A DNA stretch of 64,000 nucleotides from JAJYIV01 sp964616135 (GCA_964616135.1 CAZTTQ010000002.1:4080-68079); one strand, 5' to 3'; shown: positions 16,165 through 23,778, counted from the stretch's first letter. Numbers and translations: made by a program. Notes: generated by a model not told the origin, from the letters alone.

Positions 16165-16818
16165 TCAGTTCGTCGTGATCGGGCTCGGGAGCGAGCCTGA
16201 CTTGCTCCCGGCCATCTCGGCGCCGCGGGTGTACCCCGTGACGGCGCGTGGCTCGAGCGTGAGGTCGCTCCCGCCGATGCGGCACTTCACCGTCGCGTTC
16301 GCGACGGGGCTCGAATAGTTCTCGGCCAGGTAACGTCCGGACGGCGTCTTGGCGCTGATCCGGACCGCGACCGGGTTGGCCGGGGCGGTCAGGTCCACAC
16401 GGACCTTGGCGTTCGAGCCGGACTTCGACCCGATGTTGACCCAGGTGCCGCGGCCGAGGGTCGAGGCGTTGGCAGACACCTCGTAGCCGACCTCCGTGAG
16501 GGAGTCGACGCCTTCGATGATGCAGTAATTGTCGCCGACGGGGGTCGTGCCGTCGCTGACGCAGCTCTCGGAGCTGGCGTCCCAGTGCTTGCCGCTCGAG
16601 CACGTCGGCGTGCCCGTGTCGGCGACGCAGGCCTCGGACGTGCTGTCCCAGTGCTTGCCGGCGGAGCAGTTGTGCCCGTCGGTCACGCAGGCCTCCTTGG
16701 AGGAGTCCCACGTCTTGCCGGCGGAGCAGACGTCCGCCTCGCCGCCGCTGGTGTCCTCGAGGCCGCAGGCCCCGAGAATGAGGGTGAGGCCCACAAGGGC
16801 CGGGGTCTTCCGCGACAT
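16165..16818 (-). CDS. Small lipoprotein with three Cys repeats
   Basis: A 217-aa protein with a strong SD (GGAGG, 5 nt before ATG 16818) and a lipobox (LTLILGAC, Cys 18), so it should be lipid-anchored outside the membrane. Residues 30-95 hold three copies of C-(S)-(A/S)-GK-x-WD-x-(S/T)-x-E-x-CV: CSAGKTWDSSKEACV, CSAGKHWDSTSEACV and CSSGKHWDASSESCV. Each has a Cys pair spaced for a disulphide. The C-terminal half (residues 100-217) is a beta-rich domain with a CIIEG...C pair and no motif I recognise. The gene is an independent unit between its own promoter (16875-16903) and terminator, within the same GC-rich island as the MopE-like gene. A binding or adhesion role is inferred only. Confidence 0.82.
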   Translation of the reverse strand: MSRKTPALVGLTLILGACGLEDTSGGEADVCSAGKTWDSSKEACVTDGHNCSAGKHWDSTSEACVADTGTPTCSSGKHWDASSESCVSDGTTPVGDNYCIIEGVDSLTEVGYEVSANASTLGRGTWVNIGSKSGSNAKVRVDLTAPANPVAVRISAKTPSGRYLAENYSSPVANATVKCRIGGSDLTLEPRAVTGYTRGAEMAGSKSGSLPSPITTN

Positions 16819-16874
16819 GTTGCCTCCGATCCAGGCGGGATGCCTGGGTTCCCGATGCTGTTCGGGAAGAAGAC

Positions 16875-16903
16875 ACCCTACCCTTTTTTGGCCTTTTTGT
16901 CAA
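16875..16903 (-). promoter_or_regulatory. Promoter of the small repeat lipoprotein gene
   Basis: TTGACA and TAGGGT separated by 17 bp on the minus strand. The -10 is GC-rich but keeps the T-A-x-x-x-T frame. Predicted leader about 50 nt. Confidence 0.65.
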
Positions 16904-16922
16904 GGGCCGCGGGGATAGGGCG

Positions 16923-16966
16923 GAAAAAGAAAGCTCCCCCACGCACCAGACGGTGCATGGGGGAGG
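16923..16966 (-). terminator. Terminator of the outer-membrane-like gene
   Basis: A 14-bp stem (about 16933-16947 with 16952-16965, CTCCCCC/GGGGGAG base) with CTTTCTTTTTC after it on the minus strand. It abuts the promoter of the next gene. Confidence 0.9.
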
Positions 16967-16978
16967 AAAGAGAAGCCG

Positions 16979-18394
16979 TCAGAAGACGAAGCCGGCCTTG
17001 AGCGCCAGCGGGAATGCGTACCCGTTGGCCCTCACCGACTTGCCGTCCACGGTGCCGGAGACCCAGTCCCACGCGAGCGGGTCCAGGTCGAGGGCGAGGC
17101 GGAACGCGGAGTCCGCCGGCACCACCTCCAGGCGACCTCCCACTCCGGCGCCGAACGCGAACGCGCTCGACAGCGGAGCCGTGGCCAGGAAGTTCGTTCC
17201 CTGGACGCGGAGAGTCAGTGCCGGCCCAATGAGCAGCCAGGAAGGCCACCCGTCGGGGGTCCAGACGTACGCGACGCGGATGGAACCGCCCGCGCCGTAG
17301 GCCGTCGTCGGGACACCCTTGCTGTCGCGCAGCTGCTCGATGAGCGGCACCTGGATCGTGACGTCCAGGTGGAGCTTCTGCGCGTGGAGTAGGAAGGCCA
17401 ATCCGGCCGGCGCGAGGTTGTTCCCGCCGCGCCGAACCACCTTCCCCTGCTCCAGCGTGGGCTGGGTCAGGGCCCCACCGAGGACGTAGGCGATGCCCAG
17501 GTGCACAGCTCGCGCCGCGCTCTCCTGTGCCGCCAGCGCCGCCGCGAGGGCCTCTTCGGCCTTCCGCTGGGCCACGCGCACACCGAGGATGGCGATGCGG
17601 ATGGTCGGGTGGGTCTTCGGATCGGCCAGGCACTTTTCGAACTTCGCCTGACCGGTCATGGTTCCGTCCGTCGCCACCTCGTCGAGGAGGGCGGCGCCCT
17701 TGGTTGCGAGTTCTTCGCACTCGGACGAGTGCTTGAGCTGCTCGGCGAACTTCTTGATCTCGCCGTCGAGCCTCACCGTCTCCGCACGGAGCTTGGTCTG
17801 CGCGTCCTCGGCCGCCGTGAGGCGGTCGGTGACGGGCACGAGGTCGACCGGCGGCGGAAGCTTGAGGGCCTCCATCGCCGTCTTGATCTTGGTGTCGACC
17901 CGGCGATCGGCGGCCCGGCGGGCCGCCCACGCCGTGCACTGCCACTCGCCGACGACGAACCGCTCCTTCGCTTGCGCGAGGGTCAGCGTCGTCTTCTTGT
18001 CGGGCTGGAGGCCCGGCAGGAGGTCGGGGTCGTTGCAGAACCCGACCCGCTCGAGGGCGGTGGTCTTCCCGGCGTTGGGGCCGGAGAGGTCGCACCGTGC
18101 GTCGACGTCGGAAGGGGTCGCGGGGGTCGGCTTGGTGCCGTCCCACGTGCCGCCCCCGGCCTTGCAGTTCGCCTCCTCGGCCTTGGGGTCCGCCTTGACG
18201 GCGGCCGGGGGCTTCGGAGCGGCGGGCGGCGGCGCGACCACGAGGGCCGTGCCGGGCTCGACCGCGACCTTGATGGTCGCGGAGTCGCCGGGGGCGAGCT
18301 TCACGTCGATGTTGTTCGACGTGCCGGCCTGGGCGGCCGCGTTCATGGGCAGGGCGGCCGCGGCGAGCGCGACCACGAGGGCGAGAATCCGCAT
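16979..18394 (-). CDS. Exported protein with an outer-membrane-barrel-like C-terminus
   Basis: A 471-aa protein from MRILALVVALAAAALPMNAAAQA (ATG 18394), with AAGGAG 6 nt upstream and a clean 21-residue signal peptide. An upstream in-frame ATG at 18469 also has an AGGAG and would add 25 residues; either may be used. Residues about 45-60 are Pro/Ala-rich. Residues 60-300 are mainly helical with a coiled-coil look (LTAAEDAQTKLRAETVRLDGEI, then AQRKAEEALAAALAAQESAARA) and contain several Cys. Residues about 300-471 show alternating hydrophobic beta strands (SIRVAYVWTP, WLLIGPALTLRVQG, AFAFGAGVGGRLEVV) and end FPLALKAGFVF. A terminal Phe after a final amphipathic strand is the classic outer-membrane porin signature, which is odd in a CPR cell. 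It has its own promoter and terminator. The family is not recognised. Confidence 0.75.
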   Translation of the reverse strand: MRILALVVALAAAALPMNAAAQAGTSNNIDVKLAPGDSATIKVAVEPGTALVVAPPPAAPKPPAAVKADPKAEEANCKAGGGTWDGTKPTPATPSDVDARCDLSGPNAGKTTALERVGFCNDPDLLPGLQPDKKTTLTLAQAKERFVVGEWQCTAWAARRAADRRVDTKIKTAMEALKLPPPVDLVPVTDRLTAAEDAQTKLRAETVRLDGEIKKFAEQLKHSSECEELATKGAALLDEVATDGTMTGQAKFEKCLADPKTHPTIRIAILGVRVAQRKAEEALAAALAAQESAARAVHLGIAYVLGGALTQPTLEQGKVVRRGGNNLAPAGLAFLLHAQKLHLDVTIQVPLIEQLRDSKGVPTTAYGAGGSIRVAYVWTPDGWPSWLLIGPALTLRVQGTNFLATAPLSSAFAFGAGVGGRLEVVPADSAFRLALDLDPLAWDWVSGTVDGKSVRANGYAFPLALKAGFVF

Positions 18395-18632
18395 GGCGGA
18401 CTCCTTCTGGCGGCCGGTCTGGCCACCGGTGGTGCGGCTCGCGCCGCGGGTGGACTTCATGGATGACATGAGTACTCCTGTGTCCGGGGATCCGGACTGT
18501 GCGTCTTCACTTGCGAAAAAGCGTGAGCAGTCGTACGGACAAGGGAGGATTCCCTTGCCCGCCCGCCTGCTTGCGTGGCCCGACGGTTCCCTTTCCACAA
18601 GGAGGAGATGTGAAAAGGGACGTCAGGCCGCG

Positions 18633-18642
18633 NNNNNNNNNN
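18633..18642. other. Assembly gap (10 N)
   Basis: The gap lies in the leader between the promoter at 18679-18707 and the outer-membrane-like gene, so the linkage of the island to the right flank depends on this join. Confidence 0.95.
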
Positions 18643-18678
18643 AAATCGGCGGACTCCTGGCTCGTTTTTGAAGATCGG

Positions 18679-18707
18679 AATATACCAAAAAAGAGACGTT
18701 TTGTCAA
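18679..18707 (-). promoter_or_regulatory. Strong promoter upstream of the outer-membrane-like gene
   Basis: TTGACA and TATATT separated by 17 bp on the minus strand, close to the sigma-70 ideal. The leader would be 200-280 nt and contain the gap. The rest of 18708-18785 shows no gene. Confidence 0.75.
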
Positions 18708-18785
18708 GAGGTGATGGACAAAATCAATCAAAAAGGCCTGAAAAAGAAGCTTTTCGAGGCCTTGACCCTCATTTTGGCCCATGGT

Positions 18786-18880
18786 AAAAATCCCCCGCAA
18801 GCCCGTTTCGGGGGCCCAACGCAGCGATCGCGGCGTCTCCTCCTCGCCACGACCCGCCAGGTTGGGCCCCCAAAGCGGGG
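18786..18880 (-). ncRNA. Candidate structured RNA or attenuator
   Basis: On the minus strand, arm A (18879-18861) and arm B (18820-18802) pair over 19 positions with two mismatches, enclosing a 40-nt loop with its own GGCG/CGCC stem and a GCGATCGC palindrome. Arm B can instead pair with CGGGGG at 18797-18792, forming a hairpin followed by ATTTTT, that is, a terminator. The A:B and B:C pairings exclude each other, as in an attenuator. No reading frame is convincing here. It lies just past the terminator of the Wzz-like gene, so a second terminator is the simplest alternative. Confidence 0.4.
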
Positions 18881-18884
18881 TTCG

Positions 18885-18912
18885 AAAAAACCACCCTCCA
18901 GGGGTGGTTTTA
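18885..18912 (-). terminator. Terminator of the Wzz-like gene
   Basis: A 10-bp stem (18887-18896 with 18902-18911, CCACCC/GGGTGG core) that includes the stop codon, followed by a T-run on the minus strand. Confidence 0.88.
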
Positions 18913-19554
18913 TGCTTGTTCGTGGATCAACGGCTGTTTGCGATGCTGGCGTTCGGCCAAGAACAGGACGTAGCCCGCTCCAGCAAGACCGCCGAGGAAT
19001 AGGCCGGAAAGTCCGTTCGCCAACAGATTCGGTTTCACCCACCAGCGGGAATTAAGCGGCGCGTCCACCAATCGGACTTGGACGTTGCCGCCGGACGTGT
19101 AGTCTCCCGCATATTGGGTCAGGACGAACGCGATGGCTTGGGCGATTTGTTCCGCCTGCTTTACGTCCTTATGGTAGGCCGTGATCGTCAGCAAGCCGGA
19201 TCCGCGCGAGACGGTTGCGTCCACCGTCTTTGCCCATGCCTGACGACGCTTATTGTCCTGGAGCGGAAAACCGTTGGGATCCACGCTAAACCCGGCGTCC
19301 AGCACGCGGTCAAAGAACGTGGTGGTGTACACGATCGTGGACAAGTTCTCCGCGATGCGTTCTTCAGACCGGCTGGCCGTGTACGCGTCCACCGCCGTCC
19401 CGACGTCCTGCAAGATAAGCAGGCGGACGCGGGAAGAATATTTGAGCGGCTCCGTCAGTGACAATGCCAACGCCAGGAACAAGCCGAATCCCGCGAAGCG
19501 GAGCACGGTTTTCCAAGAGTATAGAACGGCGGTGGCGGGAGACACGCGGCTCAT
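18910..19554 (-). CDS. Wzz-like polysaccharide chain-length / co-polymerase protein
   Basis: A 214-aa protein with the layout of polysaccharide co-polymerases. There is an N-terminal transmembrane helix (residues 15-35, VLRFAGFGLFLALALSL), an extracytoplasmic alpha/beta domain, and a second transmembrane helix near the C-terminus (residues 178-200, LLANGLSGLFLGGLAGAGYVLF). The motif LVDAPLNSRWWVKPN just before the second helix is the conserved Pro-rich region of Wzz proteins (usually A-x-x-P-x-x-P-x-x-P). These proteins sit with the Wzy polymerase and set glycan length. It lacks a cytoplasmic kinase domain. It probably works with the polymerase and glycosyltransferases encoded at 9.3-13.4 kb, although the island at 13.5-18.7 kb now separates them. 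Confidence 0.82.
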   Translation of the reverse strand: MSRVSPATAVLYSWKTVLRFAGFGLFLALALSLTEPLKYSSRVRLLILQDVGTAVDAYTASRSEERIAENLSTIVYTTTFFDRVLDAGFSVDPNGFPLQDNKRRQAWAKTVDATVSRGSGLLTITAYHKDVKQAEQIAQAIAFVLTQYAGDYTSGGNVQVRLVDAPLNSRWWVKPNLLANGLSGLFLGGLAGAGYVLFLAERQHRKQPLIHEQA

Positions 19555-19583
19555 AGTGGGCCCATGATACCAAATTCGACGGA

Positions 19584-20618
19584 TTAACGCAGCTTCACGC
19601 GCAAGTCCACCGCCGTGCCCGCGCGGTCCACGGACAGGACCAGTTCTTGTCCGACGACAGCGGAACCGACCGCGTCGTCCAAGGAATAGAACGCGTCCAG
19701 GGCCCGGCCATCGACAGACGTAACGATATCCCCGGCACGCAGACCCGCAACGTCCGCGGCCGTCCCCTTCCCCACGACTACCATCAACGCGCCGGATTCA
19801 CGGCCGTTGGTCCGGGACGACGGAACGGCGGAGGCAACAGACAAGTCTAAGAACGAAGCCCCAAGCGACGCGTGTGCCACGGCACCTTCTTTTACCAAGG
19901 TTCGGAAAGCGGACAGGACCAGCTCCAACGGAACCGCGCCTTCCGCGCCAGAGACGGCAAGCAGGTTCCCTTGCGTGTCAAAAACACCCGCACCATCGTC
20001 TCCAACATATCCGGCCAAGGAAAGCCGGCGGGAGAACCGATCCGCTCCGACGGAGGACGGACGGACGGAGGAAACGAGCGAGGTGCGGCGGACGGAAGCC
20101 TCTCCTTCTACAACGTAAAGAAGCTGGCCCGGCCGGACCGCGTATGAATTGCCAAATGTGGCAGCGGGCAAATTCCGCGCGCCCGTCTTCAAAAAGAGGA
20201 CGCCCGTCGCGGCGTCTGCGGCCGTACGCTCCACGGGATACGAACGGCGGCCGACCAACACGGCCTTTACCGGTACCCGGACGAACGCCGTCGCAATCCA
20301 ACCGTCCGACGTCAGCACGACGCCATTTCCACCCGCCGTGCCGGGATCAATGCCGTCCGTACCCGCCGCCGCAAACGACAGGCGGACCGCCGTGGACAGC
20401 GCCTTGTCATGCAGACGATCAAACGGCGCTTCCGTTTCCTCGGAGACGCGCGGCGAGGACAACCGCAAGGGCGATACCAGCTCCCCAAGGGCAGTCGCGT
20501 AATCGGAAAACGAACCGATGGTCAAGGCAGCGGCAAGGACGCCGCCGGCGAGCGACACGGACAACGACACAACGACGACGCGCAGCGTCAGCGGCCACGT
20601 AGGAGAAGGGGGAGCCAT
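19584..20618 (-). CDS. HtrA-like pseudoprotease with PDZ domain
   Basis: A 344-aa membrane-anchored protein (helix at about residues 12-35) with the HtrA layout: trypsin-like domain (residues 70-245) then PDZ (residues 255-344, GLRAGDIVTSVDGRALDAFYSL). All three catalytic positions appear lost. The His region reads SDGWIATAFVRV where active HtrA has the pattern SDG-x-I-x-TN-x-HVV. The Asp region reads DAATGVLFLK instead of D-x-x-TDLAVLK. The Ser region reads GDDGAGVF instead of GNSGGPL. It should therefore bind rather than cut peptides, perhaps as a chaperone or a regulator of the active HtrA at 29115-30296. It starts 1 bp after the stop of the upstream membrane protein gene and belongs to a tight minus-strand operon. 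Confidence 0.82.
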   Translation of the reverse strand: MAPPSPTWPLTLRVVVVSLSVSLAGGVLAAALTIGSFSDYATALGELVSPLRLSSPRVSEETEAPFDRLHDKALSTAVRLSFAAAGTDGIDPGTAGGNGVVLTSDGWIATAFVRVPVKAVLVGRRSYPVERTAADAATGVLFLKTGARNLPAATFGNSYAVRPGQLLYVVEGEASVRRTSLVSSVRPSSVGADRFSRRLSLAGYVGDDGAGVFDTQGNLLAVSGAEGAVPLELVLSAFRTLVKEGAVAHASLGASFLDLSVASAVPSSRTNGRESGALMVVVGKGTAADVAGLRAGDIVTSVDGRALDAFYSLDDAVGSAVVGQELVLSVDRAGTAVDLRVKLR

Positions 20619-20619
20619 A

Positions 20620-21384
20620 TCAGAGCCATTGGGCGGTCAGGAACAAGAGGGCGGCGAACACGGTGACCGCCACGACATAACGCGTGATTAGACGGTGGTT
20701 CGCCTGCTCCAAAAACCACGCGCGGGAAAGGCCGAGGAACGCGTATGCGGCCAACGCCGTCATGGCCGCGTTCACGTAGATGCCCGTCGGTAAGAACGAA
20801 AGTGCCAGGAATACCTCTGCCATGACCAAGCCGCCGCACAACCCGTACGCCCGCGCGCGTTCATGTTCCATTTTGCTTACCCAGAGCGCCTGGTACATGA
20901 CGTACGTGGACAAAATGAACATCGCCGGCGTGGACATCCACAACGGCGTCTGCATGAACGTGCGCGTCCCGAACGAAAACGCCGCCGCAAAAAAGACAGT
21001 GAGCGTATTCATGCCGAGCGACAGGTGCTGGATGGCATACGGCTGGTAGGTCACCGGCACGTGCACGTAGGCGAACACCTGCTCCGAAAAGGCAAAGACG
21101 ATAACCGCGACGAGGACGGCGACCGCGGCCCGCTCCCACGTCGTCTCAAGCAGCAGAAATAGCGCCATGCCGGACACGGAAAACGCAAGCGGGGCAAACA
21201 CCAAGTTCCAAAACGTCCCGCTGCGCGGTTGCCACCCAACAAGGCGGCCAAGAAGCAGGAAGGAGAGGAGCAGGGCGCCAGCAAGCGGTAACAACGGCGC
21301 TTGCGGCAGCCGCACCGCCAACCAGAAACCCGCGCCCAACGTCAGGGCGAGAGCAAACGGCGTGAGGCGGTGCAGCAGGATCAT
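20620..21384 (-). CDS. Polytopic membrane protein of unknown function
   Basis: A 254-aa very hydrophobic protein with seven or eight predicted transmembrane helices, for example LALTLGAGFWLAV, LAGALLLSFLLLG, AAVAVLVAVIVFAF and YVVAVTVFAALLFLTAQWL at the end. The loop VHVPVTYQPYAIQHLSLG and the short soluble patch SKMEHERARAY are the only polar features. No transporter or enzyme motif is visible. It is the second gene of a minus-strand run of three closely packed genes (281-aa protein, this one, then the pseudoprotease with a 1-bp gap), so its role is likely in the envelope. I do not recognise the family. Confidence 0.75.
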   Translation of the reverse strand: MILLHRLTPFALALTLGAGFWLAVRLPQAPLLPLAGALLLSFLLLGRLVGWQPRSGTFWNLVFAPLAFSVSGMALFLLLETTWERAAVAVLVAVIVFAFSEQVFAYVHVPVTYQPYAIQHLSLGMNTLTVFFAAAFSFGTRTFMQTPLWMSTPAMFILSTYVMYQALWVSKMEHERARAYGLCGGLVMAEVFLALSFLPTGIYVNAAMTALAAYAFLGLSRAWFLEQANHRLITRYVVAVTVFAALLFLTAQWL

Positions 21385-21391
21385 AGAACGG

Positions 21392-22237
21392 TTAGAGGAA
21401 GCGGCCTTCCAACTTGATAACGCCGTCTTCCACGGTGACCGACTTCAGGTCCAGATGTTCTTTCATGCCGGGAGCGGCGGACGCGAACGCCTTGCGCAAT
21501 CCCTCTTCGTCCAGCTGCTTCACGAACGACGTGGGAACCTGCAGGTTCCCCACCCACACGTCCAGCAAGGAGACGGAGAGGGCACCGTCCACGAGCGACG
21601 GGCGCAGATACACGCGCACGGAGGAATGCTGCTTGTTGTCCTTCAATGGGAGGAATACTTCTACTCCCTGCGCGGAAGAAATAGCGATCTGCGCGCGGGA
21701 CAGGTCGAACGGCTGGTCATCCGCCGCCGTCTTCCCTTCCGAAGTCTTGGGGACGGTTGTTGCCGCCTGACGAAGCGAGGCGGTCAACATGCCTTCCGTC
21801 AGGTCGAACGAGAGACGGCCTGAAGCGCTGCCGGCGGTCTTTTCCAGGTTCTTGAAGAACGCCTGGACGTTTTCGTCATTGAACAGGTCGTTCAGCGCAG
21901 CTTCTGTATCCGCACCCGGCTGGTCCAGGCCCTCCAAAGACTTAAACGCATCTGCCGGGAACAAGGCGACGGTCTTTTTGTCCGGCGTGACCGGACGGAG
22001 GGGCTGGTGTTCCTTATAGACCAGCGAGAACACCGGGACGTGGACGATCCCCGCCTTGGAGGCAAAGAACGCGCCGACGGAGGCGACGCCCAAAATAAGG
22101 ACGAGGGGGATGGCGAGACAGCCGCCCAAACACCAACACCCCCAACGGACCGGCTTCTTCTCCGTGGGAGAAATGGGTGCCGGGGACGGTTTCGGTTGGG
22201 CCGGAAGCTGTCCTGCGGTTTTGTCCGTGCGTGCCAT
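21392..22237 (-). CDS. Single-pass membrane protein, unknown extracytoplasmic domain
   Basis: A 281-aa protein. A Pro/Lys-rich cytoplasmic N-terminus (residues 1-35) with the motif WGCWCLGGC precedes one transmembrane helix (residues 38-62, LAIPLVLILGVASVGAFFA). The outer domain (65-281) ends with alternating strands: VRVYLRPSLVDGALSVSLLDVWVGNLQVP, then LDLKSVTVEDGVIKLEGRFL. The final pattern (strand, DG turn, strand, Gly) resembles the YpmS and LmeA-like lipid-binding or structural domains, but the match is by eye. The Cys-rich juxtamembrane patch is unusual and could be acylated. It is encoded 7 bp upstream of the polytopic membrane protein gene. Confidence 0.75.
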   Translation of the reverse strand: MARTDKTAGQLPAQPKPSPAPISPTEKKPVRWGCWCLGGCLAIPLVLILGVASVGAFFASKAGIVHVPVFSLVYKEHQPLRPVTPDKKTVALFPADAFKSLEGLDQPGADTEAALNDLFNDENVQAFFKNLEKTAGSASGRLSFDLTEGMLTASLRQAATTVPKTSEGKTAADDQPFDLSRAQIAISSAQGVEVFLPLKDNKQHSSVRVYLRPSLVDGALSVSLLDVWVGNLQVPTSFVKQLDEEGLRKAFASAAPGMKEHLDLKSVTVEDGVIKLEGRFL

Positions 22238-22257
22238 AAAGCGTAGTGAAAGAGTAT

Positions 22258-22668
22258 TTACCGCACCCAGGGAAAGGCGGCAACCGCCGTATCAAGGCGT
22301 GCCTGCCCGGCCTTCAATGCCGCGGTATCACCTGTCAATCCCGCGCGCACCTGGGAAAGGCCGCCGACCAACTCCAAATGGGCTTTCATGTCGGCCGTCG
22401 GCACGCGCAACGGCAGTAACGCGTCGATGGCACGCGTTACATCACCCGCGCGATCCTTCCCATCCGACACAAGCACCGGGGCAAGCGCCGCGCGCACGGC
22501 AGCGCGGTACTGGTCCGGATCGACGGCGGTCGTCTCCGTCGCGGGCACCGGGGCATTCCCGCCGGAATGGACGGACGTGTAGATGACGGCGCCCAAGGCA
22601 ACCGTCAGCACGGCCAATACGACTGGGAAGAAGGAAGGGTGTTTGTGAATGGCCATACGATTAGACAT
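22258..22668 (-). CDS. Small single-pass membrane protein
   Basis: A 136-aa protein. Starting at MSNRMAIHKHPSF (ATG 22668) gives an 8-bp overlap with the permease gene upstream; the in-frame ATG at 22656 (MAIHKH) is an equally good start. One transmembrane helix (FFPVVLAVLTVALGAVIYTSV) is followed by a short Pro/Thr linker and a helical extracytoplasmic domain with Ala/Leu-rich heptads (YRAAVRAALAPVLVSDGKDRAG, then VGGLSQVRAGLTGDTAALKAG). There is no enzymatic motif. It may assemble with the AI-2E-type permease it is coupled to; that is inference from the overlap. Confidence 0.7.
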   Translation of the reverse strand: MSNRMAIHKHPSFFPVVLAVLTVALGAVIYTSVHSGGNAPVPATETTAVDPDQYRAAVRAALAPVLVSDGKDRAGDVTRAIDALLPLRVPTADMKAHLELVGGLSQVRAGLTGDTAALKAGQARLDTAVAAFPWVR

Positions 22669-23701
22669 CTTCGGATTCCTTAGTGAACAGATCTTCCAAC
22701 ACGACCGCGGCCATAGTGGCGACCGGAATGGACAAGAGCGCGCCGACGAACCCACCGATTTTCACCCCGACCAATAACGCGACGATGGAGGCGATCGGGT
22801 TGAGACCCGTCGCTTTTTGCATGATCTTGGGGACGAGGATGTTGTTTTCCAGCTGTTGGATCACCACGTACAACACCAACACGGACAGTGCTTTGAGCGG
22901 AGACTGGCCGAACGCGATCAACACCGCCGGCACGACGGACAGGATAGGCCCCACGTACGGCACCAACTCGAGCAACGCGGCCAACAGGGCGAGGACCAAG
23001 GCGTACCGCACATCCAGGACCAGCAACCCGACGTACACCGTGACACCGATGACCGTCCCGAGTGTCAGCTGTCCGCGCAGCCAAGACCCGACCTTCCCTT
23101 GCATCTTGCCGAACAAACGGGTCAGGTACGGTTGGTATTCTTCCGGTGCCAAGTTTTTGAAGAACCGGCGCGCGCTTTCTTCTTCTACCACCATGTAAAA
23201 CGCGAGTACCAATACAAGCAGGACGGCTGCGACGGCGCCAAACACGCCCGTAATGGTAGAAAACACCGACGTAAAGGAGGACGTGACGCCCGACTGCAAC
23301 GACTGCAGGGCGGCGGCGAGGTTCTCCTGCAAGCCGTACTGCACGGTCACCGCCTGGAATTTACCGAACACGTCCCAGAGTGGCGAAGACGGGATCGCCG
23401 AAAGCAATTGGCCTAATTCCGCACCAACAATAGGCACCAGGATCAAGATCGCGCCGGCGATCAGGCCGAACATCATGAGGTATACCAACAGCACGGCCAG
23501 CGCGCGCGGCACGCGGCGGCGCGCAAACGCTCCCGCCAACGGATCAATGAGCGCGGCAAGCAATACCGCGGCAAACAGGACCGCAAGAATGTCCCGGACA
23601 AACCAGGCAAACGCGAGTCCGGCAGCGATCAATACGGCCTTGACGAAGGTCCCCGTAGAGATGGAGATGACGCTCGGCCGGTCTTGGAACGGGAGGGACA
23701 T
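22661..23701 (-). CDS. AI-2E family transporter (PerM-like permease)
   Basis: A 346-aa polytopic membrane protein of the AI-2E/PerM/YtvI superfamily. The N-terminal pair of helices (VLIAAGLAFAWFVRDILAVLFAAVLLAALIDPL) ends in the typical LIDPLAGAFARRRVPRALAV. A central soluble loop (residues 100-160) is followed by the conserved C-terminal half: LRGQLTLGTVIGVTVYVGL, then LELVPYVGPILSVVPAVLIA (the family signature P-Y-x-G-P), then QQLENNILVPKIMQKATGLNP. Members export small molecules or ions (AI-2, indole or Na+/H+ in different bacteria), so the substrate here is unknown. It heads a minus-strand group and is divergent from smpB. Confidence 0.92.
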   Translation of the reverse strand: MSLPFQDRPSVISISTGTFVKAVLIAAGLAFAWFVRDILAVLFAAVLLAALIDPLAGAFARRRVPRALAVLLVYLMMFGLIAGAILILVPIVGAELGQLLSAIPSSPLWDVFGKFQAVTVQYGLQENLAAALQSLQSGVTSSFTSVFSTITGVFGAVAAVLLVLVLAFYMVVEEESARRFFKNLAPEEYQPYLTRLFGKMQGKVGSWLRGQLTLGTVIGVTVYVGLLVLDVRYALVLALLAALLELVPYVGPILSVVPAVLIAFGQSPLKALSVLVLYVVIQQLENNILVPKIMQKATGLNPIASIVALLVGVKIGGFVGALLSIPVATMAAVVLEDLFTKESEDV

Positions 23702-23741
23702 AAAAAGGAAGATCTATTTTCGACATGATACCATGTTCCCG

Positions 23742-23770
23742 TTGATTTTCGCGCCCGGAAGCGCTAGGAT
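23742..23770 (+). promoter_or_regulatory. Promoter of smpB-ssrA
   Basis: TTGATT and TAGGAT separated by 17 bp. The -10 ends 8 bp before the ATG, so the smpB transcript should be leaderless or nearly so. Confidence 0.75.
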
Positions 23771-23778
23771 GGGCCGTT

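Noticed and set aside
13446..18707. Definite contamination by another organism
   Set aside because: Composition and protein types are unusual, but the promoters match the same TTGNNN-17-TANNNT pattern as the flanks and the left edge has no gap, so transfer and chimaera cannot be separated here.
18786..18880. 4.5S (SRP) RNA
   Set aside because: Size and long stem fit, but the conserved SRP domain IV (GGAA-type tetraloop with the GGUCAGG/AGCAGCC internal loop) is absent from the loop on either strand.
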